NCBI GenBank assembly: GCA_963779515.1
Contig: CAVZYN010000006.1
Location: 178,680-242,679 of the forward strand
From: CAVZYN01 sp963779515
GTDB taxonomy: Bacteria > Pseudomonadota > Alphaproteobacteria > Rhizobiales > Hyphomicrobiaceae
DNA: 64,000 nt
Direction: 5' to 3'
Part shown: positions 41,647 to 49,559 of the stretch, piece by piece
How the letters are laid out: each line of letters starts with the position of its first letter
Position numbering within the stretch: position 1 is the stretch's first letter
The notes under the pieces: generated by a model
Databases searched by the model: none
What the model saw: the letters and a program-made list of their open reading frames with translations, nothing else
What the model was told of the DNA's origin: nothing
Made by a program: the position numbers and the translations under genes

Positions 41647-43056
41647 ATGCTCGACACCAGCAAAGCGATCCGCAGGAACCTCCTCGCGGCCGTCTCATTC
41701 ATCGTCCTCTTCGGCGGCACCGCCGGCGCCTGGAGCACGCTCGTGCCCATCTCCCGCCACGTGCAGGGCCAAGGTACGATCGACACCGACATCAAGTCTC
41801 AGAAAGTCCAACACCCGACCGGCGGTGTCGTCGGCTGGATCGGCGTCAAGGAAGGCCAGTCAGTCAAATCCGGCGACGTGGTTGCGCGCCTCGATGACAC
41901 GATGACGCGCGCCAATCTCGGCGTGATCATGAATGACTTGACCGCCGCTTCCGCGCGCATCGCGCGCCTCGAAACCGAGTTGTCGATCATCGGCCGCGAC
42001 CTCAATCACGCTCAGCCTGCGGCTGCAGCCCCAACGTCAAACGCGAAAGCGGATCCCAAGAAACCGGGCGCCGCTCAAACTGCGCCGGCCATGCCTGACG
42101 CCGCCCGTGGCGACATCCGCTTCCCGGTCGACCTCGTGCAACGCGCTGCGCGCGAACCCGAGATCCAGAAAGTCCTCGAGAGTGAACGTCTCCTGTTCGA
42201 ATCGCGCCGGTCCTCGCGCACGGGTCAGAAGGCGATCCTCAAGACACGCATTCAACAGCAGCGCGATCAACTGCTCGGCATCGACGAGCAGATGAAGTCG
42301 CAGAACGGCACCCTCGCCGTCGGCCGTGACGAAGCCAAGCGCACCGGCGAAGTCTTTGGCGCCGATCATGCCCGCGTGCTCGCGGTCCGCAAGGAAATGC
42401 TCCGTCTCGAAGGCTCGCTCGGCGAGTTGAACTCACAGAAGGCACAGATCGCCGGCCGCATCACCGAAACCGAGCAGCAAATCCTGCAAGTCGACCAGGA
42501 CGCGTTGACCGAAGTCACAAAAGACCAGCGCGAAGTCGCGACCAAGCGCACGGAACTCACCGAGCGCCGCATCGCCGCTGAAGATCAATTGCGCCGCGTC
42601 GATATCCGCTCACCTGTGAACGGCATTATCCATCAGCTCGCCACCCACACCATCGGCGGCGTCATCAGCCCGACCGACACGCTGATGCAGGTCGTTCCCG
42701 AGAGCGAAAAGGTCGTCGTCGAGGTCAAGATCCAGATCGGTGAAATCAGCCAAGTGAAGATGCAGCAACCGACCAAGCTGCGCTTCTCGTCGCTGCCGAT
42801 CACGCCGAGCCCCGAAGCCGACGGCGTCGTGTTCCGCCTGCCCGCGGCCGACGTCAAGGAACAACAGAGCGGCGCCAACTACTATGTCGTCGGAGTCAGC
42901 ATCCCGGCGTCCGAAATCGCCAAGCTCAAGGAACAGGACGTCAAGCTCGTTCCCGGCCTCCAGGTCGACGCATTCCTGAGCACCGGCCAAAGCACGTTCT
43001 GGGAAATGATCTCGTCGCAGCTCAAGACCGCGTTCAGCATGGTCCTGAACCGCTAG
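41647..43056 (+). CDS. HlyD-family membrane fusion protein of the type I secretion system
   Basis: This 469-residue periplasmic adaptor has one N-terminal membrane segment (about 12-35, NLLAAVSFIVLFGGTAGAWS). A split lipoyl/barrel-sandwich follows (DIKSQKVQHPTGGVVGWIGV and later VDIRSPVNGIIHQLATHTIG), enclosing a long coiled coil at about 90-310. A low-complexity Pro/Ala insert sits near 120-145. It bridges the ABC exporter to an outer-membrane TolC. It ends just before a strong terminator, so the operon is two genes. Confidence 0.93.
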   Translation: MLDTSKAIRRNLLAAVSFIVLFGGTAGAWSTLVPISRHVQGQGTIDTDIKSQKVQHPTGGVVGWIGVKEGQSVKSGDVVARLDDTMTRANLGVIMNDLTAASARIARLETELSIIGRDLNHAQPAAAAPTSNAKADPKKPGAAQTAPAMPDAARGDIRFPVDLVQRAAREPEIQKVLESERLLFESRRSSRTGQKAILKTRIQQQRDQLLGIDEQMKSQNGTLAVGRDEAKRTGEVFGADHARVLAVRKEMLRLEGSLGELNSQKAQIAGRITETEQQILQVDQDALTEVTKDQREVATKRTELTERRIAAEDQLRRVDIRSPVNGIIHQLATHTIGGVISPTDTLMQVVPESEKVVVEVKIQIGEISQVKMQQPTKLRFSSLPITPSPEADGVVFRLPAADVKEQQSGANYYVVGVSIPASEIAKLKEQDVKLVPGLQVDAFLSTGQSTFWEMISSQLKTAFSMVLNR

Positions 43057-43076
43057 TCCGACACACACCCGAATAG

Positions 43077-43108
43077 AAAGCCCGCGCTGATCACTCAGCG
43101 CGGGCTTT
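43077..43108. terminator. Bidirectional rho-independent terminator
   Basis: AAAGCCCGCGCTGA pairs perfectly with TCAGCGCGGGCTTT around a 4-nt TCAC loop (14-bp stem). The A-rich and T-rich flanks serve both the HlyD gene and the convergent gene at 43125. Confidence 0.88.
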
Positions 43109-43124
43109 GCATTACCCGCACGCT

Positions 43125-44024
43125 TCAGCGCACGCGGCGCGGATTCATGTAGAGATCCGATTCCTGCTTCTCGAGCTTCGGCACCAGCCGCCCACTCATC
43201 ACTTCACGCGACAGTGCCTTCATGTGCTTCAGGCAGCCGCGATTGAACGCCAGCATGCCGCAGAACATCTGCAGCGCCATCACCAGGCGCTGATCGGCAT
43301 GATCGGCCCGCACCGATCCGCGCCATTTCCCGAACGACAGCAGCCGCCCATCGATATAGCCGATCGCGTCGTTCTTTTGATTGTAGAGCGTGTAGTCGCC
43401 GCCGAGATTGATGAACGCGCGCCGCAGCCGGTAAAACTGCGGTTGCCCGTCATCCATGATGAAAAACGAAAAATTCTCCGGCATCCCGCGCCACTTGTTC
43501 GCGGATCGCTCCATGTAGACCATGAAGTCATGGTCACCGAGATTCATTGAATAGGCGATCACCGGCAGCCCGCGCGCGCCGATCGTCAGCTGCAGCGATC
43601 GTCCGATCATCAGATCCATCGTCGCGCGCCAGTTGAGCTTTTCGCCGAACAGCTTGAACACCAGCCGCTTGTCCATGCCGGCTTTCTGCTTCCACAGATC
43701 CTCGCGATAGCCGATCAGTCCCGTCCGCTCGCCGTTCTCGGTGATCTCAGCGAAGATATCCATGTCAGTCGTGAACTGACGCGACTTCGCCTTGTTGCGG
43801 GTGTGCTTGTAGAACCCGAACTCGACTCCATTCAGGTTCGTGATCCAGACATCGACCTCGAATTCATGCCATGCTTTCTTCGCGCTCACCGAACGCGAGG
43901 CATTGGCATTCTTCTTGACCGGCGTCACCTCCGCCGCCTCGATCGCCTCGGCCCTGGCTTCACGCGCGGCCTCGGCCGCCGCCGCATCGGCCGCATCGTG
44001 CCGCGTCCTGCTTCCATCCGCCAT
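43125..44024 (-). CDS. Hypothetical protein, possible LURP-one-related/tubby-like fold
   Basis: This 299-residue protein opens with an Ala/Arg/Glu-rich region of about 55 residues that is charged and probably disordered. The rest resembles repeated beta-strand pairs: VDVWITNLNGVEFGFYKH, MDIFAEITENGERTGLIGYR, SLQLTIGARGLPVIAYSM and KNDAIGYIDGRLLSFG. That pattern recalls LURP-one-related/tubby C-terminal proteins, but the link is by eye only. A short final helical part follows (LVMALQMFCGMLAFNRG). No signal peptide. It is convergent with the type I secretion operon. Confidence 0.6.
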   Translation of the reverse strand: MADGSRTRHDAADAAAAEAAREARAEAIEAAEVTPVKKNANASRSVSAKKAWHEFEVDVWITNLNGVEFGFYKHTRNKAKSRQFTTDMDIFAEITENGERTGLIGYREDLWKQKAGMDKRLVFKLFGEKLNWRATMDLMIGRSLQLTIGARGLPVIAYSMNLGDHDFMVYMERSANKWRGMPENFSFFIMDDGQPQFYRLRRAFINLGGDYTLYNQKNDAIGYIDGRLLSFGKWRGSVRADHADQRLVMALQMFCGMLAFNRGCLKHMKALSREVMSGRLVPKLEKQESDLYMNPRRVR

Positions 44025-44209
44025 TGTCGCGTCTCCCGAGTTATGCCGTCAGACGCAGGACCACGGCGGCGAATCACAGCCGTTAAGCTAGCACCCGCAA
44101 CCCATGCGATTTCACACCCGCGGCGAACAACCTGAGGAAAACGCCAGCCCGCCGCCTCACGCCTGAGCCCGAGTTGACTGGACAAGCCCATTTTTCGCGG
44201 GCGTACTGC

Positions 44210-44234
44210 GAAACTAAATGGCAACCGGGTCGTA
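44210..44234 (+). promoter_or_regulatory. Putative ECF-sigma promoter of the sigma factor gene (GAAACT-N15-CGTA)
   Basis: GAAACT at 44210-44215 and CGTA at 44231-44234 are 15 nt apart, identical in spacing to the motif at 45539-45563 before the DUF4394 gene. The predicted start is near 44240, only a few bases before the sigma gene ATG at 44247, which lacks a Shine-Dalgarno; this fits a nearly leaderless mRNA. Confidence 0.65.
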
Positions 44235-44246
44235 CCTCCTCACGAT

Positions 44247-44795
44247 ATGCTGAAGTCCACCCACCATCTTTCGGATCTCCTTGCCATGGTCGCCTCGGGC
44301 GACCGGGCCGCCTTTCGCGAGGTCTACGCCGCGACCTCCGCCAAGCTCTACGGCGTCATCCTGCGCATTTTGAAACGCCGCGACCTCGCCGACGAGATCC
44401 TCCAGGAGGTCTACGTCAAGGTCTGGGAGCGATCCGGGGATTTCGATCCCTCCCGCGCATCCCCCATCACCTGGATGACCACCATCGCCCGCAACCGCGC
44501 CCTCGACGAAGTGCGCCGCCCAACCACCCTGGCCATTGACGACACGCCGGCCGCCTTCGACGTGCGCGACCCCGCCATGTTGGCGTCCGAGGGGCTCGAA
44601 CAGAGCCAGGAAGTCGAACGCCTGTTCCGCTGCCTCGAGACCCTGGATCCCAACCGCCGCGACATCGTGCGCCTCGCCTATCTCGACGGCATGTCCCGGG
44701 AAGATCTGTCCCGGCGCTTCGGCCACCCGGTGCCGACGATCAAGACCTGGCTGCACCGCAGCCTCAAGCAACTGAAGGATTGTCTCGCGCCATGA
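44247..44795 (+). CDS. RNA polymerase ECF sigma factor
   Basis: This 182-residue sigma-70-family protein has region 2 at about 20-90 (YAATSAKLYGVILRILKRRD, then ADEILQEVYVKVWERSGDFD) and region 4 at about 130-180 (LRFLAYLDG-type helix, RLAYLDGMSREDLSRRFGHP, VPTIKTWLHRSLKQLKDC). It directs RNA polymerase to a small regulon. The stop overlaps the anti-sigma ATG (ATGA), so the two are coupled. A promoter-like motif upstream is shared with the DUF4394 gene, which suggests positive autoregulation. The layout is like the SigK/RskA group. Confidence 0.93.
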   Translation: MLKSTHHLSDLLAMVASGDRAAFREVYAATSAKLYGVILRILKRRDLADEILQEVYVKVWERSGDFDPSRASPITWMTTIARNRALDEVRRPTTLAIDDTPAAFDVRDPAMLASEGLEQSQEVERLFRCLETLDPNRRDIVRLAYLDGMSREDLSRRFGHPVPTIKTWLHRSLKQLKDCLAP

Positions 44796-45508
44796 CCGAG
44801 CGGGAGGACATCGACATGCTCGCCGCCGAGTACGTACTCGGCACCCTCGATGCGACCGAGCGCACGGCCGTCGCCGCGCGGCGCCAGCGCGAACCGCAGC
44901 TCGATGCGGCCATCAATGACTGGCAGCACCGGCTCGCGCCCCTCGATTCGGCAACGCCCGAGATTGCCCCTCCCGGACCCTTGCTCCCCGCGATCGAACG
45001 CCGCTTGCGGCCGCAATCTGCATCCCCGGTTCAAGGTGGCGAGATCATCGCCCTGCGCCGCCGTGTCACGCGCTGGAAATGGGCGACCGCCGCCGCATCC
45101 GCTCTCGCCGCGAGCCTCGCGCTCGCTGTGGTGTTCCGCGATGCGATCCTGCCGCCGCAAGCCCAGACCTATGTCGCTGTTTTCAACAAAGAAGACGCGG
45201 CACCCTCGTTTGTCATGAGCATCGATCTAGCGACCCGCCAGCTGATCATTCGACCCGTCGACGCCCAGCGTGCGCCCGGCAGGACCTACCAGCTTTGGAT
45301 CGCCGCCGAACGCTACAACAACGTCCCCCGCTCTCTGGGCCTGATGGACGAGAGTGGCGTCATCTCGCGCCACGATCTCTCGGTCTATGACCGCGACCTC
45401 CTGCAGAACGCGACGTTCGGCGTCAGTCTCGAACCGGCCGGCGGCTCACCCACAGGACGCCCGACCAGCCCCGCCCTTCACGCCAAACTCATCCCCCAAC
45501 CGCAGTGA
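44792..45508 (+). CDS. Anti-sigma factor (RskA/SigK anti-sigma family)
   Basis: This 238-residue membrane protein has an N-terminal cytoplasmic anti-sigma domain (EREDIDMLAAEYVLGTLDAT), a single membrane segment at about 90-110 (WATAAASALAASLALAVVF) and a periplasmic C-terminal domain containing APGRTYQLWIAAERYNNVPR. This is the layout of RskA-family factors that hold their sigma factor at the membrane. The ATG overlaps the sigma stop codon. It should restrain the sigma factor encoded just upstream. Confidence 0.9.
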   Translation: MTEREDIDMLAAEYVLGTLDATERTAVAARRQREPQLDAAINDWQHRLAPLDSATPEIAPPGPLLPAIERRLRPQSASPVQGGEIIALRRRVTRWKWATAAASALAASLALAVVFRDAILPPQAQTYVAVFNKEDAAPSFVMSIDLATRQLIIRPVDAQRAPGRTYQLWIAAERYNNVPRSLGLMDESGVISRHDLSVYDRDLLQNATFGVSLEPAGGSPTGRPTSPALHAKLIPQPQ

Positions 45509-45538
45509 CGGCGCGCGGCTGGATTTTTGCCACCGCCT

Positions 45539-45563
45539 GAAACTTTCCCGCCGCTGACCCGTA
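45539..45563 (+). promoter_or_regulatory. Putative ECF-sigma promoter of the DUF4394 gene (GAAACT-N15-CGTA)
   Basis: Same hexamer, same 15-nt spacer and same CGTA as at 44210-44234. The predicted start near 45570 leaves a 46-nt leader with GGGAG before the ATG at 45616. The spacers differ in sequence, so only the -35- and -10-like parts are conserved. Confidence 0.65.
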
Positions 45564-45615
45564 ACTCTCCCAGCTCCACGCCGGAGCCCACCACACCAGA
45601 GTTGGGAGAACCACC

Positions 45616-46416
45616 ATGAAAACAACCACAGCAAAGCGCGCCGCGACCATGGCCTTTACCCTCGCAGCCACATCGCTGGCCGCAACCGCCAGTCACGCCG
45701 CCACGCTCGCCGCCTTGCAAGACGGCAAAACCATCGCCTGGATCGACACCGACCAGAAGAAAGTCACAGGCTCTGTTGAACTGGCCGGCGGCGCCTCGCT
45801 TGTCGGCATCGACGTGCGTCCCGCCGATGGCAAACTCTATGGACTGACGCCCGACGGCGCGATCGTCATCGTCGACGCGAAAACCGGCAAATGGGAAAAG
45901 AAGAGCCAGATCTCTGAAAAACTTCCCGCCGGCGCCACCTTCTCGGTCGACTTCAACCCCGTCGCCGATCGCATGCGCGTCATAGCCAGCAACGGCATGA
46001 GTCTCCGCATCAACGTCGACGACGGCAAGGTCGCGGTTGACGGCGCGCTCAAGTACGCCGAAACCGATGCCAACAAGGGCAAGGCGCCGAACGTCACCGC
46101 GATTGGCTATTCCAACAGCTTCGCCGGCACCAAGGAAACGACGCTCTACGACATTGACACAACCATCGGCACGATCGTCCGTCAGGTTCCGCCCAACGAC
46201 GGCACGCTCAACACCATCGGCAGCCTCGGCATGAAGTTCGACGGCCCGGTCGCCTTCGACGTCTGGTCTGATGGCAAGGGCGCGAATGCCGGTTGGCTGC
46301 TGGCCAACGGCGCGCTGCACAGCGTCGATCTCGCCAATGGCGGGGCGAAGTCGCTCGGCGCCATCTCTGGCCTCAAAGGCAAGATCAGCGACATATCCAT
46401 CCTGCCGGCGATGTAA
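45616..46416 (+). CDS. Exported DUF4394 protein (beta-propeller-like)
   Basis: This 266-residue protein has a signal peptide (ending SHAA, about 30 residues). The body shows repeated blades typical of DUF4394: SLVGIDVRPADGKLYGLTPD, GATFSVDFNPVADRMRVIAS and TETTLYDIDTTIGTIVRQV-like segments. Such proteins are exported and often lie beside an ECF sigma/anti-sigma pair. Here a shared promoter motif makes it the probable main target of the upstream sigma factor. Biochemical role unknown. Confidence 0.85.
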   Translation: MKTTTAKRAATMAFTLAATSLAATASHAATLAALQDGKTIAWIDTDQKKVTGSVELAGGASLVGIDVRPADGKLYGLTPDGAIVIVDAKTGKWEKKSQISEKLPAGATFSVDFNPVADRMRVIASNGMSLRINVDDGKVAVDGALKYAETDANKGKAPNVTAIGYSNSFAGTKETTLYDIDTTIGTIVRQVPPNDGTLNTIGSLGMKFDGPVAFDVWSDGKGANAGWLLANGALHSVDLANGGAKSLGAISGLKGKISDISILPAM

Positions 46417-46452
46417 AAAAATGACCAGCTGCGCTCGTCCAAGTGCGCAGCT
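46415..46452 (-). terminator. Likely terminator of the DUF4174 gene
   Basis: On the minus strand AGCTGCGC (46452-46445) pairs with GCGCAGCT (46434-46427), then after 6 nt comes TTTTTT (46420-46415). It begins 5 bp past the DUF4174 stop. Confidence 0.5.
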
Positions 46453-46457
46453 GCACT

Positions 46458-46886
46458 CTACTTGCGCCGCCGCATCTCGTCGGCCCGCATCGGCATCGCA
46501 TCGATCGTGCCGAAAAGTGTGCTGGACGAAAACGGCGATCCCGACGACAACTTCGATCCGCCATCCTTTCCGACCAGCACCGCCCGGAACGATCCAGACG
46601 CGACGCCATACCGGCCTCTCAACGCCGAAGCTGAAAGTCCGGGACCACCGCCGAGATCCGACGAGACCGAATCGCCGACCACATAAACGATGACCATATC
46701 GCGCTCGGCGAAGCCGCCGCGATTGCCGGCAACCGTCGCGCGCTGCTGCGCCAGGTTCTGATTGCCCTCGCTCGGCGCGAACACGACCAACGGCCGCTTC
46801 TTCCAGAGATATCCGCTCATCGCGGTAGCGGAGGCAGGCGCCATCAATCCAAACACCGTCAGCAGGATGATCTCAATCGCACGCAT
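46458..46886 (-). CDS. DUF4174 family protein
   Basis: This 142-residue protein has a signal peptide (ending SATAM) followed by YLWKKRPLVVFAPSEGNQNL, ERDMVIVYVVGDSV, FRAVLVGKDGGSKL and the family ending TIDAMPMRADEMRRRK. DUF4174 resembles a thioredoxin-like fold but has no cysteines here, so no redox role is claimed. Convergent with the DUF4394 gene. Confidence 0.82.
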   Translation of the reverse strand: MRAIEIILLTVFGLMAPASATAMSGYLWKKRPLVVFAPSEGNQNLAQQRATVAGNRGGFAERDMVIVYVVGDSVSSDLGGGPGLSASALRGRYGVASGSFRAVLVGKDGGSKLSSGSPFSSSTLFGTIDAMPMRADEMRRRK

Positions 46887-46939
46887 GGTCGATCTCCCTT
46901 TAACTCCGCCTATCCGTTACGCAGCCCACGGCAAACGGA

Positions 46940-48124
46940 TCAGGCAGCCACTTCCCGGCCGAGATACTCGATCGCCGCATTGACCCCACCTGAACCGTGC
47001 GGAATTTTCAGCGCCTTGAGCCCCATTTCAATGGCCCCAAGAGTTCCGAGCACCATCGGCGCGTTGACGTGCCCCATATGCGCGATCCGAAACGCCTTAC
47101 CTGTCAGATCGCCGATCCCCGTACCGACCGTCACGCCACACTTCTCGATGCAATAGGTCAGCAGCGGATCCGCCGCGCCGTTCTGCACCAGCACGTTCGT
47201 CACTGAGTCGGACCGCTCGCCTGGGCTCGTGATATTGAATGCGAGCACCTGCCCCTCCGCCCACCGCGCCACCGCCTGTCGCGTCGCCTCCGCCAGCAGC
47301 GCGTGCCGCTTGAACGCGGCGTCGAGCCCTTCGGCGAACAACATGTCGATCGCTTTCCGCAACCCGAACAGATGATGCTCGGGTGGCGTCCCGCAATACT
47401 TGTGATAGTGCAGATCGCCCTGCCGGAATCCCCAATCCCAATAGAGGGTCTTGAGATTGGCGGTCTTGTACGCCTCATGCGCTTTATCGTTGGCCACGAC
47501 CATCGCTAGTCCCGGCGGCGTCATCAGCCCCTTCTGCGAGCCCGTCATCGCGACATCGACGCCCCAGGCGTCCATCTCGAACGGCATGCAACCGAGCGAC
47601 GCCACGCAATCCACCATCAGCAGCGCCGGATGCTTCGCGGCGTCGATCGCCTTCCGGATAGCGTGAATATCGTTGACGACACCCGACGCCGTGTCGATCT
47701 GCACCACCATGATCGCCTTGATGGCGTGCCCCGTGTCGCGCTTCAGGCGCTCGGTGACCGCCGCTGGATCGACCGCCCGCCGCCAATCGCCCGCAAGCGT
47801 CGCGATCTCGACACCCATGAACTTCGCCATTTCGCCCCATCCCGCCGCGAAGCGGCCGCTCTCCAACACGAGCACCGTATCGCCGCGTGAGAGCACGTTC
47901 GTGAACGCCGCTTCCCAACCCGCATGTCCGTTGCCCGCGTAGATGTAACACCGCCCCGTGGTCCGGAAGAGCTTCGGCAGATCCTCGAGCAGCGATCGTG
48001 TCACCTCGAGCATCGGCCCTGAGTAGATATCGACCGCCGGCCGGTGCATCGCCTGCAGCACCTCGTCGGGCACGTTCGTCGGTCCCGGAATGCTGAGAAA
48101 GGCTCGACCGTTCGCCACTGTCAT
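46940..48124 (-). CDS. Serine-glyoxylate / alanine-glyoxylate aminotransferase
   Basis: This 394-residue PLP-dependent class V aminotransferase opens RAFLSIPGPTNVPDEVLQAM, a hallmark of SgaA/AGT enzymes. The PLP Lys is in VDVAMTGSQKGLMTPPG, and VDCVASLGCMPFEMD precedes it. It converts glyoxylate to glycine with serine or alanine as donor. Together with the CoA ester lyase and mesaconyl-CoA hydratase-like genes 10 kb away it points to glyoxylate metabolism, though serine-cycle use is not shown. Confidence 0.9.
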   Translation of the reverse strand: MTVANGRAFLSIPGPTNVPDEVLQAMHRPAVDIYSGPMLEVTRSLLEDLPKLFRTTGRCYIYAGNGHAGWEAAFTNVLSRGDTVLVLESGRFAAGWGEMAKFMGVEIATLAGDWRRAVDPAAVTERLKRDTGHAIKAIMVVQIDTASGVVNDIHAIRKAIDAAKHPALLMVDCVASLGCMPFEMDAWGVDVAMTGSQKGLMTPPGLAMVVANDKAHEAYKTANLKTLYWDWGFRQGDLHYHKYCGTPPEHHLFGLRKAIDMLFAEGLDAAFKRHALLAEATRQAVARWAEGQVLAFNITSPGERSDSVTNVLVQNGAADPLLTYCIEKCGVTVGTGIGDLTGKAFRIAHMGHVNAPMVLGTLGAIEMGLKALKIPHGSGGVNAAIEYLGREVAA

Positions 48125-48216
48125 GATGCTATCCCTCGCGTTTCAATTGGATCAAAAATGCCAGCTTCGCCCCCCGGCGCGAAGCAAGTTCTGGCCACGC
48201 GTCGCATAAGCCGAAC

Positions 48217-48963
48217 TTATGATTGATCCTCGACTTTGTCCGCCGATGCACACAGATCATGGATCACACAAAGTCCACAACGCGGCTTCTGCGCTTTGCA
48301 CGTGTAGCGTCCATGCAAGATCAGCCAGTGGTGGGCGTGAAACAAATAATCATCCGGCACCACGTTCATCAGCCCGTCTTCGACCGCCTCTGGCGTCTTC
48401 CCGAACGCGAGGCTCAGGCGGTGCGCCACGCGGTACACGTGCGTATCGACCGCCATCGTCTTGTGCCCGAAGGCCATATTCAGCACGACATTCGCCGTCT
48501 TCCGGCCAACGCCCGGCAATTGCACCAGTGCATCGCGATTCGCCGGCACCTCGCCACCATGATCGGCGATCAATTTTTGCGAGAGTAAAATGACGTTCTT
48601 CGCTTTGTTGCGATAGAGACCGATCGTCTTGACGTAGTCGCGCACCCGCTCTTCGCCAAGCGCGAGCATCTTCTGCGGCGTATCCGCGGCCTTGAACAGC
48701 GCTCGCGTCGCCTTGTTCACGCCCGCATCCGTTGCCTGCGCGGACAGCACAACCGCCACCAGCAACGTGTAGGCATTGACGTGCTCCAATTCACCCTTCG
48801 GTTCCGGGCTCGCCTTGGCGAAGCGCGCAAAGATCTCACGGATCTCTGCCGCCGGCCGCACCTTCGGCGTCTTTGCACTTTTCTTCGCCGCTGGTGTCTT
48901 GGTTGCCTTGCGGGCGGCTTTCGCGGGCTTTGTCTTCGGTCGAACTGCGGCTTTTGGCGGCAT
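48217..48963 (-). CDS. nth: Endonuclease III (DNA glycosylase/AP lyase)
   Basis: About 248 residues, longer than E. coli Nth because of a basic, Ala/Lys/Pro-rich N-terminal tail of 40 residues. The helix-hairpin-helix LVQLPGVGRKTANVVLN carries the catalytic Lys, and AVDTHVYRVAHRL has the catalytic Asp. The 4Fe-4S ligands are in CKAQKPRCGLCVIHDLC. It removes oxidised pyrimidines in base-excision repair. It is divergent from the DUF2244 gene, its usual neighbour in this order. Confidence 0.95.
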   Translation of the reverse strand: MPPKAAVRPKTKPAKAARKATKTPAAKKSAKTPKVRPAAEIREIFARFAKASPEPKGELEHVNAYTLLVAVVLSAQATDAGVNKATRALFKAADTPQKMLALGEERVRDYVKTIGLYRNKAKNVILLSQKLIADHGGEVPANRDALVQLPGVGRKTANVVLNMAFGHKTMAVDTHVYRVAHRLSLAFGKTPEAVEDGLMNVVPDDYLFHAHHWLILHGRYTCKAQKPRCGLCVIHDLCASADKVEDQS

Positions 48964-49002
48964 GGGGTTCCCGGCGGCTGATCGGTGCGATACGCTTATC
49001 TG

Positions 49003-49501
49003 ATGGAACAGGTGCCCCACTCAACGCAAGAGGCGAGACCGCCGTTTCGGGCAGTCCTCACACCTCATCGCTCGCTCGGACCCAAGGGCTTCCTGATTTT
49101 GATGACGGCACTGTCGGTGGTCAGTTTCATTGCCGGCATGGCGTTTTACCTGAGCGGCGCTTGGCCCGTGCTCGGCTTCTTCGGCCTCGACGTTGTCCTG
49201 GTCTATGTTGCGTTCAAAGCTGAACTATCGATCGGGCCGCCGATACGAAACCATTGAAGTCAGCCGCGAACGCATCACCTTCACACGTTTCGATCCGCGG
49301 GGGCGCGCCGAGAGCCACGACTTCAATCCATTCTTCGTGCGCTTAAGCCTCGACGAAGGCCGCGACGGCCGCACGGCGCTCAGCCTGCGCACGCGCGAGC
49401 GATCGTTACCGTTCGCGCATTTCCTGACCGACGAGGAGCGCCGCGACTTTGCGGTGGCTCTGGGCGCCGCACTGAGCGATGCGCGCGCCATGCGGATTTA
49501 G
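49003..49501 (+). CDS. DUF2244 membrane protein with a 1-nt frameshift
   Basis: The first frame (ATG 49003) contains FRAVLTPHRSLGPKGFLILM and two hydrophobic segments ending DVVLVYVAFK. At the AAA run 49216-49218 it shifts and stops at 49257 with unrelated sequence. Removing one A continues KLNYRSGRRYETIEVSRERI and runs to 49501 through the family C-terminus, giving a normal 165-residue DUF2244 protein. Function unknown. Its place beside nth is the conserved order, so a functional gene was here at least recently. Confidence 0.78.
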
Positions 49502-49559
49502 CGCTCGGATCACGACCAGCACAAGAACCGGGTCGCACGCCTCCGCTCTAGCGGCTAGC

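Noticed and set aside
40643..41698. 351-codon minus-strand open frame opposite the ABC exporter gene
   Set aside because: Complementary-strand artefact of high GC at third positions; the plus strand carries Walker A, signature and Walker B motifs.
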